A DNA stretch of 64,000 nt from assembly GCA_019614645.1 (NCBI GenBank), contig JABWDB010000071.1:310001-374000 (forward strand), written 5' to 3'. Below, piece after piece: positions 19,854 through 30,620 of the stretch (its first letter is position 1; every line of letters begins with the position of its first letter). Below the pieces are notes generated by a model. It saw nothing but the letters and a program-made list of their open reading frames with translations, searched no databases and was not told the DNA's origin. The position numbers and the translations under genes were made by a program. The stretch is from Stratiolaelaps scimitus (taxonomy: Eukaryota; Arthropoda; Arachnida; Mesostigmata; Laelapidae).

Positions 19854-21470
19854 ATGCCAGTCAGACATAGCCTCGAACCAAACGAAGGTCCTGCCGAACC
19901 GCAGTCGGTCACACCCGTGCGAAACGGCATTAACACTATCAGCGGTTAAGTATTTTGCGGGTTAAGCAAACGCGGCTACGAAATGCATTTGGAGATGAAG
20001 AAAACCGTGCTGGGTTTTACGCCGCGCGGGGCGCCGCAGACCGTGACGAAATGTTAAATTTAGCAGCCAGCATTGAGTCGCGTTTGGCGAAAATCACCGG
20101 GCATGATGACAAAATTCAACTTCACACCGACCTGCGGCCCGAGGAAGAGGAAGCTGAACTAGATGCGGCTCACGAAGTTGCTGAGCGCATAGAGAATTGC
20201 CTGCGACGCGTCCGGCGTTTGCTCTCAGCTAACGGTGGTCAAGGGCCTCACCTGCTGGCTCTGCGGGCTGCACCGCTCAGGCAGTGCAGTACACATCAAT
20301 CTCCACCCCTATGACTGTGTTACCCAGCCCGCCGACGCTCGACACGACTCCCGAATCATTCGACGGTGACGCGACAAACTATCGAGTTTGGCGTGGTCTA
20401 TTTGACAGCTGGATGCACAGGCGGATCACCACTACGGTCGGAGAGGTTGATTGCTCTGACAAGATTGCTCAAGGGACCGCCCCGAGATTTAGTGCAGTCA
20501 CTCACCATCACGACGCTAACTATTGTGTTGCGCTTGAACTTCTCGATAGCAACAACGGCTCCATCGACCTGGATCGGCAGAGTACTTTGGTGAGGGTTAT
20601 GAGGATACTCACGGTGCATTCCGTCGGCGACATGAAGTGTCTGCGGCAATTGGTAAATCATCTGCAGTCGTTGATCTTCTCCATGCGTAGCCTATGCGTA
20701 GAGCTTCCTGAGTACGCGCTCACGTATCAGCCAGCTGTCTGGTCTTAGCAGCATCGTCTTCGACTTTGAGGAGAGCGCACGTCGAGACAGATTTGTTGCA
20801 AGTGCTGACCCTAATGGTAGCCAATCGGCCGCCAGTCAGACGACCGATGTTAACGGCAAGGCATCTGCGCAGTGTATCGAAGGCATGCTTGCATACTTGC
20901 GTCGGAATACGGAGCATAAGGAGCAAGTGTTGATGGTACAATGCGTAGGTGGCAGGGAAGATATCGGGAGGATATTGGCGCCATCGTCGTCGAGTCTCCA
21001 ACGTCATCGGCGGCAGTCCCAACGTCATCCACCGCCGTCTACCTCACAGCATGGCGGCGAGTAGGCCTGGTGATCCCCTCGCCTTCCGCCACGCAACAAC
21101 CGTCATGCAACAATGGGGCCGACGGCCGTGAGTCAGCCTCGAGCGCGCCCATGCTTCTTTTGCAGTGCGTCCAGTCACTGGCCATCTCAATGTGACGGAG
21201 ACTTAACATATGCGCAGCTGTGCAATACACTTGATCGACAGGGTAGGTGTGCTCTTTGCTTTGCTCGTCGTCACGCAGAGGGTGTTCAATGTCAAGGGCC
21301 GCCCCGCGCGTGTCTGACTTGCAAAAGTTGCGACCATTACACGGCGATGCACCCGCCGTCGGATCAGTCTGATCATCGAGCCGCCGCTGAGAAGGCTTCG
21401 CAGTCTGTCGCAGTGGCGCCGGCGAGAACGTTTCTGCCGCCGGCCCTAGTTATGACAGCCACGGTCAATC
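19854..21470 (+). pseudogene. BEL/Pao gag remnant
   Basis: Gag appears to start at ATG 19854 (MPVRHSLEPNEGP). It shifts frame to NAFGDEENRAGFYAARG near 19985 and shifts again at about 20284 to FDGDATNYRVWRGLFDSW, the typical BEL gag core. Around 20460 the family-typical LLKGPPRDLV lies in a different frame. The C-terminal part holds cysteine clusters: CFFCSASSHWPSQC near 21144, CALCFARRHAEGVQC near 21250 and CLTCKSCDHY near 21312. At least three frameshifts and a stop near 21061 break it. Confidence 0.8.
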
Positions 21471-21487
21471 TGATGTATGAAGGCAAG

Positions 21488-23570
21488 CGTGTTCCAGTGT
21501 GAGTGTTCTTGGATACGAGCGCCGTTGTCTCCTTTGTGACGCCACCCTTAAATCTTCAAGAGGGTGGACCCGTCTGCTACGCACAGGCTCAGCGATACTT
21601 TGTACTCATGACGACATGGTGAGGAGTTTCACGACAGAGGACGAAGCTACAGACTTCATAGAAAAGGTCGTCAGCTGGTTCGGATCCGCTGGACTGTCGT
21701 TTGCCAAGTGGAAGTCAAACTCTCCAACGATCATCGAGCGTCTTCGGGGCATCGGGATTCCACCAGTTGATACTTGCGTCGTGGAGGGTGGAATCCTCAA
21801 GATGCTGGGAGTTGCGTGGATTCCCTGGGAGGATCTGTTCCGATTTCAACTTGCTTCACTCGCCCGCGAGGCCACCAGTGACGTATAACGAAACGTGTCG
21901 TATTACGTTTTGTAGCATCTGTGTTTGACCCGATTGGTTGGCTGATCCCATATCTCCTGCGCGGCAAGCTCCGGCTCCAGCGCCTTTGGTCGGAAACGCT
22001 ACGGTGGGACTATCTCATTGACGAACCACTTCATGGCGACTTCACGTCATGGGCTGCCGAGCTGGACGAACTGCGTGATCTACGCATACCAGTCGGCAGG
22101 TCAGCTATATCGTACTCTCTTCCTGTTTGCGGCGACGCATCCGAGCCCTCCTACGCCCTTGCTGTCTACCTTCAAGTCACCTACGCTGATGGGCATAGTT
22201 CATGTATATTAATAATGACCAAATATAGGCTGGCGCCGCGCAAGGAGTTGTCTCTTCCACGCCTGGAGCTCATGGCCGCACTCATGTCAGTCCGAGTCCG
22301 CGCGTTCGTTACTGAGCGGCTCATGGTACCAGTCGAACGAGTCTATCATTATACTGATTCGACAACGACATATTTCTGGTGTACCGCGAAACAGCCGAGC
22401 CGATGGAAAGTCTTCATAGGCCACCGGGTTACGGAGACTCAGGGCTTGTCATCACCTGCTTAGTGGTATCATCTACCGGGACCACTAAACATCAGTGACT
22501 TTGCGACCAGGGGAGTCTTGGCGTCTGAACTGAAGTCTAACGCGGAATGGTGGTGTGGCCCTGCCTGGTTGAACGCGCCCGAGAAAGACCGTCCCTGCAA
22601 GACACTTCGTCGAGCTGATCAACTCGACGCCGCACTGCCTGCCGTTGAACGTCGGATCACTGTCACGCCCATCGCGCCTGCGCCTCCGATCTTTGACATC
22701 GAATGAGTCAGTTACTTCGAAAGTGTTTACATGTTCATGCACTCGCGCCATCCATCTCGAGCTCGTTGCGACTATGGCGACACCTGACACTCATCTCGCC
22801 TTAAGACGATTTCTCACCGCTCATCCTGGCTGCTCGCATATCATCTCGGACAACGGTCGCTCCTTTGTTAAGGCAGCGAGCGACATTAAGCCCCTATTCT
22901 GCTCGTTCAAGAACCCAGAGATTCGAGAATTGCTGGCGCAGCGTAGGATCCGTTGGCAATTCATTCCGTTGGCCCCCGTGCTGCGCTCCATGGTGGCCTC
23001 TATGAGCCGGCGATTGGCACGGTGAAGGTCGCTCACACTCATATAATTGGTCGTGGTCTCGTCAGCTACGAGAGCTGCGGACTATTGTGTGCGAACTTGC
23101 AGCCGTCGTGATTAACCGCCCAATCACCTACGCTGCCGCCGACTCCGACTTGCCGCTACCACTCACACCAGCACAGTTTTTGCATGGTGGCCCAATGGTT
23201 CAGGAGCTAGTCTCTCTAACACTATTGGATGCGCTGGGCCCTGGTAACGTATCCATGGCGTCAACATCGTCGTCACAACTGCGCAGCGCCTTGTTGAACC
23301 GGACGACGTATTTCAAAGCATTGTCTGTCAGGTGGTACCGCGAGTACCTCCTACAGCTGCGATCAGCTAATATGGGAGCGAGGGGCATTCCGAAAGTTAT
23401 TGCTGCGGGAGATGTCTGTCTAGTTAAGGACGAGAACCTTCCCCGCGTTCGATGGAATCTAGCTCGCGTCGAGGACAGACATATCCGGGCCGTGACGGGG
23501 AAATACGCACGTACACCGTCCGCTTTGCGAATGGACACGTGTTGCTCAGTTGCGATACCCCCTGGAGGTG
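21488..23570 (+). pseudogene. BEL/Pao pol remnant: protease, RT tail, RNase H, integrase
   Basis: The aspartic protease box VFLDTSAVVS lies at 21503. Only about 100 bp later comes HDDMVRSFTTEDEA (21607), the region of the RT catalytic YVDD. The intervening RT fingers and palm are therefore deleted, and the first residue of the box is changed. The RT connection domain (FDPIGWLIPYLLRGKLRLQ) starts at 21924. RNase H has GDASE, LPRLELMAAL and TDSTT (22120-22360). The integrase has CTRAIHLELVATM and SDNGRSFVKAA (22735-22875), then a shift. The C-terminal frame 23087-23680 includes VVINRPITY, WYREYLLQLR and GDVCLVKDENLPRVRW, the conserved BEL integrase C-terminal region. Multiple frame changes show it is non-functional. 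Confidence 0.85.
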
Positions 23571-23580
23571 GTATAACCCA

Positions 23581-23745
23581 CTATGATGGGAATATATCAT
23601 CAAACAATAATATGTATAATATTACATTAATTTTTATATATACTTTTATATTTGACCACAATAATTCCCCTGTCAAATGAGATTCTATTGTTCGATCATA
23701 AGATAAAGGTGGAGTGTTCCCTCCTCTCACACTCCAGGTGGATCT
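23581..23745. other. Region between pol and the 3' LTR
   Basis: It contains an 8-bp stem, TGGAGTGT / ACACTCCA, around 23711-23737 with an 11-nt loop, just before the LTR. The AGGTGGAT at 23737-23744 may be the remnant of a polypurine tract, but it is weak. Confidence 0.35.
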
Positions 23746-23952
23746 TGCGAAAGATTTGTTCGTATCGGTAATTGTTCGATCGTCCGATGAGTGCAAACAA
23801 TGATCCGTTGCCACTGCGCGAGTTGAATAAAAGAGAAGAGTTGAATCCTGACCAGTGCAGTAAAAGGACGAATACGAGTTATAGGATTCAGCCTTTTTAT
23901 TATCCCTGTCGATGCGCTTATGGTCTGTTCGACCGGCTTGCTATAAACGACA
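23746..23952 (+). repeat. 3' LTR of the BEL/Pao element (207 bp)
   Basis: It begins TGCGAAAGATTTGTTCG and ends AAACGACA. It contains the shared block GCGCGAGTTGAATAAAAGAG with AATAAA. It is longer than the 5' LTR because it keeps the segment from about 23871 to 23938. Confidence 0.85.
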
Positions 23953-24103
23953 ACCTTATTTTTTCTGTCGATTCCTACCGGTTACGATAGATTAAAAGAT
24001 AAGCTAAGATGATCCAAACGGGTCCTGATTATAATACCTAAATTTTAAGAGCTGAGTCCTGCCACATGAGGAAACCGGTGAGAGTCTGCTAAAAAAATTA
24101 ATC
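23953..24103 (+). repeat. 3' half of the SINE-like repeat (copy C) after the LTR element
   Basis: GATTCCTACCGGTTACG, then GGTCCTGATTATAATACCTA and TTTTAAGAGCTGAGTCCTGC, aligns with GATTCTTGCCAGGTACG and GGTCCTCATAGTAATACCTA of copy B at 35.6 kb. It ends in CTGCTAAAAAAATTAA. The first five bases are the target duplication. Confidence 0.82.
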
Positions 24104-24980
24104 GCCGTGATCGTTTATTATGCACCATACTTTCGATTGCTATCCTGTTTAGTATATTCACTCTTCGTTAAATGCTGTCTTTGTTTATTTGACGTTAGAT
24201 GTTATAACACGCTTGAAACTTGGCATGCAACTTTCAGTGTGTGTGTGGGGAAAGGTTCCGGGCGGCCACAGGAGACATACGAACACGACGAATTGCTCAA
24301 CCTCTTGAATAAAAATGAGGCCCAGTCAATTCGAGAGCTCCTTCTGCTCAGCTGCGAGTAGTCCAGTCAACTATAAAGCGTTGTCCACATGCGCTAGGGA
24401 AGGTGCCACAAAAGGAAAGAAAAGTGGATGTCACATGAGCTACTTAAGGAAGACACTATTGGCAACCCCCTCACTATTTGCTTGCTCGGCAAACAAGGAG
24501 GATTTTTTTGTATACAGTTGACGGTAGATCAAAAATAAATCTTCTGCTACAATTCCAAGTCAAAAAGGAGTGGTTGGACTCATTCATGGTCATAAGTTGA
24601 AGCTGTTCCTTCTTGGTCTGATCAGAAGGGGGTGCTCGATTATGAACAGATCAAACATGGTGAAACGTTCGACGCAGCCGGTACAATACAATACAAGGTA
24701 CACAAGTCAGGTTAGCAAATTAAGCCGAAAAAAATTCTAGGAAACGGCCGTGGGGGCAACATACGGCTGATAGTGATATCGTAACATTGCCCTCCGGTTG
24801 TTTTGAGGAGCCTTCATACGATAACCGATCTTGGCTGGGAAGTTCTTTCGTACCCGGAATATAGTCGGAAGCGCTTCAAGGTAGAAACAGATGTCTAAAG
24901 TTGGCTGGGTTGATGGATCGCCTCCCATGACGAGATGTCTTTTCGTTGCGGGAATCACATGCTGCTTGCGAAGATCGAAT
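24104..24980. other. No recognised gene
   Basis: Short frames occur on both strands, for example 24107-24361 plus and 24958-24737 minus. None is recognised. Confidence 0.3.
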
Positions 24981-25670
24981 ATATTTCAATCGCTAAACAG
25001 TCACCGAAAAAGGACTTTTAATCAACTAAATATGTACCATTCCGTTCAATGATTTTCTGCCATCTCTCCGCGATATTCAGTATTCATTTTTCGTCGAAAT
25101 TCCGAGATATTGGGGGATGGGGGGGCTGTTGTTGACGATGTTCAACAGCCCCACCACCCTTCCCGGTGTCACGTAACTCATTTCTTCAGTTAGGGCGGTG
25201 AGATGTGTACAAGGCCAACCATGAGCACCACACATTCTCCTTCGTGTACGGACATGAAGTGAAAATTGCAATAACGTGATTAGCTGACTCTAAGCTGCCT
25301 CCCTTCCTTCTGACCCAGACTTCTTCTCTAGGAAGAAATTCTCAGATCTATGGACATGGAAATCATCCAAGGTATTTTTGCGTTTATCAAGGAACTCAAG
25401 GTTTGATTATTCAAACTGTTCTGTAACGCTGGAGATAAGTGATAATCGGAAGGCGCAAGGTTCGGGATCGATGAATGTTTTGGGTGCACCAAAACATATC
25501 AGCCAAGTCGCAATAATTTTTGCGGGGTCATCGAAGAAATATAACGTGGGTTAACGTTGTTCTGGTGGGACACAGCGCCCTTTTCGATTCTCTAATTCTT
25601 GCCGCTTCTGGTCACTTTAATTTGGCCAACTGTGAGCCGTAGTTGGTCAAATCAATCGTTTCGTTGGACG
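24981..25670 (-). pseudogene. Mariner transposase relic with an internal insertion
   Basis: On the minus strand, frames near 25640-25400 read RIEKGAVSHQNN (family pattern RKGVVFHQDN), then VHPKHSSIPNLAPSDYHL (family pattern HPPYSPDLAPSDYHL) and LQNSLNNQTL. The C-terminal piece ISRRWQKIIERNGTYLVD lies at 25085-25025, a typical mariner ending. About 220 bp between the two parts (25095-25320) has no transposase similarity and holds a 10-bp-stem hairpin GGGGCTGTTG/CAACAGCCCC (25122-25152). The second catalytic Asp is replaced (HQNN for HQDN). Terminal repeats were not found. Confidence 0.7.
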
Positions 25671-25814
25671 GCAGCCGTAATTCGTCAGTAGTTACTGACC
25701 AGCCGGAGCGAGAAGCATTTTGGTTAAAGATCGAAGTCTCCAGAGCGAAATTTGCCAAAACACTTTCGACAATATTATATACACGTCGGTTTCGATTATT
25801 TATTATCGTTATAT

Positions 25815-25925
25815 TGTTAAAGATTTTTCAACTCGCGACTGACCCTAAGTTTTACCTACCTTTAGTTAACTCCCCCCGGATCTTCAGCCGCTTGGGAGTA
25901 CTACAAGGGACTCACCGCGCATAAA
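25815..25925 (-). repeat. Dispersed ~100-bp repeat, copy D1
   Basis: TTAAAGATTTTTCAACTCGC, then GACTGACCCTAAG, TCAGCCGCTTGGGAGTACTA and CAAGGGACTC, matches 29950-30048. It resembles the antisense of the 3' end of the SINE-like repeat (CTGACCCTCAG), so it may be an old member of that family. Orientation is assigned on that basis. Confidence 0.65.
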
Positions 25926-26078
25926 AGACCGCTTCTATACCAACCACTGGCTCCGAATTACTCTATGCCGGCATTTCATTCACCCGTTATTGACCTTAAC
26001 CCAATGACAGGCTCCAAAAGTGGTAATAGCACCGAACCGTAACCACGTGCAAACGAGTATCAAAATATATATATATGC

Positions 26079-26113
<35 letters not shown>

Positions 26114-27830
26114 ACAAAAAAGAATATGTATATATACTTTCATGCATACACAAAACAACAAACTCAATGGCAATGGATTATTGTAAAATTGAAGTTCCGG
26201 AAATAAACCGCAAATGTTATGTTATGTTATTGATCCACCTACTGCCCGATAGAGTGGAGAGAACTAGCTACGCTCGGACTTTAAACAGGCATTTCTAAAG
26301 ATATAAACTATTAGTGTAGATATTATTTTACAACAATAGATCAAAATCTATGACGTAGTGTATTTGGTGACCTACCCGAAGACACGTCTAGTGAACGAGG
26401 CTTGACGCCACGTTTTTATAGTCAATAGAAGATGATTGGAATTAATAGGGACTCGAAACTCGGTGCGTCAAGCCTCACTTCCCTCTACGGATACGCCTGA
26501 TATTGATTCGCAGAGTTAGAAGACGTTGCAGCGACAGACCACAGCTACTCCTCCTTATTTCGTGGCGCAGTTCGGATGGGATCTGTGGCACGTATTCCAT
26601 TAGAAGTGTATTCATTTGTAGTCTAAACTGAACCGTTTGTAACACAAAGGTACCTGGTGGATGCCGCTGATGGGCCTGCAAATTCGTTTTGAGGATCAGC
26701 GTAACACATTTTCCTTCCTGATACGTCTCGTTCTTGTTTAGAGGTGGTTTTGATAGGGCATGGCACCACCATCAAGAAATCAATATGGCGGAAAACAATC
26801 ACGATCACATTCATACGATTGATGAAGGCATTTCAACAAAGCAATTCCAAAGAACAGACGCTCGTGGATTCAAGACGCTACGTAGTCAAGCTGTCAGAGG
26901 CTGGAGGAGGCTTGGTAGAGGTTGAAATCATACCAGATAGCAAAGATCTGTCCGACAAGAAGAATTGAGGCTGATACTGAGGAGAGTATTAATCCATTAG
27001 GGTTCTATAAGTAGGAACTCGAAAAGAGAAAAGACGGGATAGAAACATAAACATTTTGGACTATTTCTAAGACCGCCTCTTTGTAGCTCACGTTTCTTCG
27101 TGGGCGTCTGAAATACCGTTTAACTTTAAATTATCTACGTACATTTTATGAGCAAGTGAGTTTGGTGTTATACATGACGAGAATGTCTCGGTGAACGAGA
27201 ATGTTTCTCTAGGCGATGCGTTAGCCTCGAGGCCACCCTTTGAGTACTAGAAAACTTCTACCCAACGGTGATGACTGCTGCTGTCGATGCTACGGGGTAC
27301 GTGCTCCACATTTTACCTCAATTACTGTCGAAAACTCTGTTCTTCTTCGTCAACTTAATGCTTTTAATAAATATACATGGATTTATAACCCGTATTCATA
27401 TACGAATCTACCTATTTACTAAAATTATTATAGACATGCGCATTTGACTTGAGTAGTAAACGGTTATGATTGATTGAGTATTTTACTACTGATGTCTAAA
27501 GTGTTATTATACAGAATACAGTAGAGCGTAAACAACTTCCATAAGGCACACATAACGACAAGCGCTGTATTTACTAAGGCTGTTATTTATTCATTGGTAA
27601 ACAAACTTTGGCTTGCTGAAGTAGTCTACAAATGTTTCAGTTACCCGGTGTTCAAAAAGTAAAAAATAATCATCTTAGTAAGGATACCATCGACAAACGA
27701 AAGTGAATACAGTCAAGTGTCTATGCGAATAGCTTACGCGAATATATTCGACCATATAGACTAGATGGACAGCGATAGATTTCCCGTTTGTGAATCCGTG
27801 GCATTGTTCATTTAATAATAATTAATGCTT
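25926..27830. other. Gene-poor region with a TA microsatellite and an inverted repeat
   Basis: (TA)n lies at 26065-26114. The perfect 12-bp inverted repeat GAGGCTTGACGC / GCGTCAAGCCTC lies at 26397-26408 and 26465-26476. Open frames of 60-75 codons (26475-26681 minus, 26734-26968 plus) are not recognised. Confidence 0.4.
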
Positions 27831-28460
27831 TATTTCAAAGGTCGGTTTAACAATATGTGAGTTGGCTGCCACGTGTTTACCAAGAAGAAGAAGTCATATG
27901 TTGTGAAAGAGCTTCCACCCCTCACGTAGGGCCCGAGACACTCTCCAAGGAAATAAGTCATTTACACAAATTGTTTCTTAGCTATGAATTTAGGTAAGAC
28001 ATTTATACCAGCTCTGGTAGTCGTCACAGTCAGATCAAACATAGCATGGGAAGATGTTTAGCAATACAAATATACGTACGCTTATCTAGATTGTCAAATT
28101 TAGTCAGTATTGGCATGATATTCACTTCCTCCCTCGCACATCGACATTTAAAAGCGACGCGTTTCCCGAATTTGTCCCCCACTTTTTATCGCCTCTCTTT
28201 GTCCAGTTTTAATCCTGGGTACCATACTGGCGCTGCATATGTCATAATGGGTTCAACATAAATCTTAAAAAGTTTAACAAATAGGGCCGGGTCGTTCACT
28301 ACGAAACAACGTAATATGCAGTTCGCACGGCGCGTTGCACGAAGCACAACATCCGTAACATGATCAGTATATTTCAATGTGGTTGAGGTAATTACTCCTA
28401 AGTCGCGCACTGTTTCGGCAGAGCGCAGAGGATGTCCACCAATTCTATACACATGTTTTG
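27831..28460 (-). pseudogene. LINE RT thumb relic with 3' end
   Basis: The minus frame 28452-28186 reads GGHPLRSAETVRDLGVITST, KYTDHVTDVVLRATRRANC and IYVEPIMTYAAPVWYPGLK. This is the conserved thumb segment following motif C in CR1/L2/Jockey-type RTs (RDLGVxxxxxLxFxxHI ... VRPxLEYxxxVWxP). A shifted frame continues with KRVAFKCRCAREEVNIMPI to about 28090. An AATAAA near 27833 in the same orientation may be the polyadenylation signal. It is truncated upstream of the thumb. Confidence 0.75.
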
Positions 28461-29949
28461 TGTAATTCTATACACATTTGATCGCAATATTTTATTCAAT
28501 AGCTAAAAATATGACCCACAGGTTGTATTTTCAAATATAATACAGGCTATGGAAAATTGGACAACTAATTTATAATTATCTACATCTGACCTGCTTCCTT
28601 TCTTATGAACAGGAGTAAAAACGAGATCTCAAAATATTCTGCTACAAAATGGTTCGATATCATAAGCCCTGCTATAGCACAATTAATTATAATGACATAA
28701 TCAAGTCGGATGTGAGGCGTCCATGACACTGTGATAGTCAAATGCTTTAGTTCGTGCGTACAAATTGAAAAAGTTGGGTTTTGAATTTTTTGATTGTTCG
28801 ATGCGCCGGTATCACCTCAACGACAATATAGATTTTATATTTGCGGAACAATATGATTTTGAGAATGGAAACTTTGTGTCCTTTGATTGCATTTTTGATT
28901 GTAGAAGATAATGAAAAAATATATTGGACGTATCTGATCATAAATATTTTGCTCATTCTGGGGCGCGAACTATGCGTTTGATCTAAAAAGCTGATCACAA
29001 AACGGCCAATATTCGTGCATCAGCATTATAGAGAAATTCTTGACAAAGTTGCTTCTCATTATATTACATTCGTACGGATTCTTTTTCCGCTCTACGAATG
29101 TTTTCCGAGATATAAATTTGTGCTGCACGATTTCTCACTTTTATAACCACGTTTATTTTCAAGTGTAAGGGCAGCCCTCGGGCTATTTCTGCAAAAATAA
29201 TTAGCTCTCTACAACTGTTTGTCAGAGGGTAGTGGCTAAACAATCGTCAACAAAAAGACAAGCAAATTTCTAGAAAGTACGAACACAGCAAAGCTTGTCC
29301 TTGTTTCTCCATAGAGTCAACAAATTGTCGCTTAATGATAAAGCAAAAGTGAGATTGCCTCCGGGACAAAAGTAAATGTTGCTCTTCGATAATCTTACGC
29401 TATTATGACTTAGTTGATCATTATTATTCATACTGCAAACTTGTCTATATCTCTCTGTTAGTAGTTGATGCAAACAATTTCTAGGATAAACAGTTACAAA
29501 AATAGCCTCCCTTGAGCTAGAAAAAATAGCGAGGGAGATTAGAATCGCTAATTATCACAATAGATAAACTTAGTTTGCATATATTATTCATAGTATCGCA
29601 GACTCTTTCAAAATACACTCTACGCTGTACTAAATTCCATGCACCGATGACGTGCATAGATCCAAGTCAAACAAAATCTGAGTTATAATAATATTAGAAA
29701 CGGAGCACTCAGTAAAGTGAAGCTTGTCACTTTGAATTCGGCTGACCAAATCAACCGGTACTATACTTCATCGATAATATATATATATATATATATACAT
29801 GTCGGTTAGTGTGATTTCAACGAAATAGCAACCATTGTCATTATATAATATGAACTGTAGCATGTTCCAGCAGAGGTTACATGCGGTATGGGAAAGAAAT
29901 TATGGTTTATGGAGCCTAAAGGTTGAATTAAAGGTAATTATTAATTGGT
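28461..29949. other. AT-rich, no recognised gene
   Basis: (AT)n lies at 29777-29797. Nothing else recognisable is present. Confidence 0.4.
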
Positions 29950-30048
29950 GACTTAAAGATTTTCCAACCTACAACTGACCCTCAGTCTCGTCTCCCTTAA
30001 GTTGACTACCGCTTGATCCTCAGCCACTTGGAAGCACTACAGGGTTCG
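29950..30048 (-). repeat. Dispersed ~100-bp repeat, copy D2
   Basis: It aligns with 25815-25925 (TTAAAGATTTTCCAAC, CTGACCCTCAG, CTCAGCCACTTGGAAGCACT). Confidence 0.65.
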
Positions 30049-30120
30049 TCTAGTAAGGTAAGGTAAATATTTAGTGGTTTCTGCAATTTCATAGTGCTTA
30101 AGCTCTCTTATAAGTAGGGA
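30049..30120 (-). repeat. LINE/SINE 3' tail motif
   Basis: On the minus strand it reads TATAAGAGAGCTTAAGCACT, then AAATTGCAG and a TTACC-type tail. It matches 36285-36355 on the plus strand and, more distantly, the 3' tails of the LINEs at 1 kb, 15.1 kb and 8.4 kb. The body of this insertion (30121-30300) is not recognised. Confidence 0.7.
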
Positions 30121-30374
30121 ACTCGTGTCATATATGAACCCGCCTCAATACCTAACACCGGTTTCGAATTCGCGTCTATTACCTTCTTGATCAACACTAT
30201 TACTGCTAGCATGAACCTCCCTCCTGGCGGGCCTTCGGGGCGATGCTACTACACAACGCAACCGGCTTGCCACAGAAGAGAGTCGGTTATAAAAAAAAAT
30301 GGTATTATAATGCAATTCGGGTGATGAGCCATCTCATGCGATAAGCGAGGCTCATTTAACTGACGCGATACTGT

Positions 30375-30620
30375 TCACTAAAAACATTCTTTGAGATGAC
30401 TTTCAGCTATTCCCACATATGACAGGCCTTAGTGCTGAGTCTTTAGGTATTACTACGAGGACTGCTGGGGCCACTTTTTGTTTATTCTTCAACCTCACTC
30501 ATAGCTGGCAACAAGAATCCGCAGATAAAGAGAGATGATAACGAAATCCAACAATTCTCCAAAGCTTCTGGCAGAAGGAATTGAACCCAAGTCATATGTC
30601 CCTTCTACCTAGCAATCCAT
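30375..30620 (-). repeat. SINE-like repeat, copy A
   Basis: On the minus strand it runs GGATTGCTAGGTAGAAGGGA, CATATGACTTGGGTTCAATTCC, then AGAAGCTTTGGAGAAT, CTCTTTATCTGCGGATTCTT, and ends with CTAAGGCCTGTC and CTGAAAGTCATCTCAAAG. GGTTCAATTCC is a good RNA polymerase III B box, which suggests a tRNA-derived head. It aligns along its length with copies at 35.5 kb and 19.3/24.0 kb. Confidence 0.78.

Larger units (their letters stand above)
19359..23952 (+). mobile_element. BEL/Pao-type LTR retrotransposon, defective
   Basis: The boundaries are supported by TG...CA LTR ends and a 5-bp direct repeat, ACCTT, at 19354-19358 and 23953-23957. LTR, primer-binding site, gag, protease, RT, RNase H and integrase follow in BEL/Pao order. 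At 4.6 kb it is short for the family, because most of the RT between the protease DTS box and the catalytic DD box is missing and other parts are frame-shifted. It cannot encode a working polyprotein. It lies inside a SINE-like repeat. Confidence 0.88.

Noticed and set aside
26065..26114. TA microsatellites (also 43833, 48731, 29777) as structured RNA or origin sites
   Set aside because: Simple dinucleotide repeats, common in such genomes; nothing more specific is supported.
26734..26968. Two overlapping plus-strand frames of 63 and 74 codons as a small gene
   Set aside because: No recognisable motif, splice context or composition signal separates them from background.
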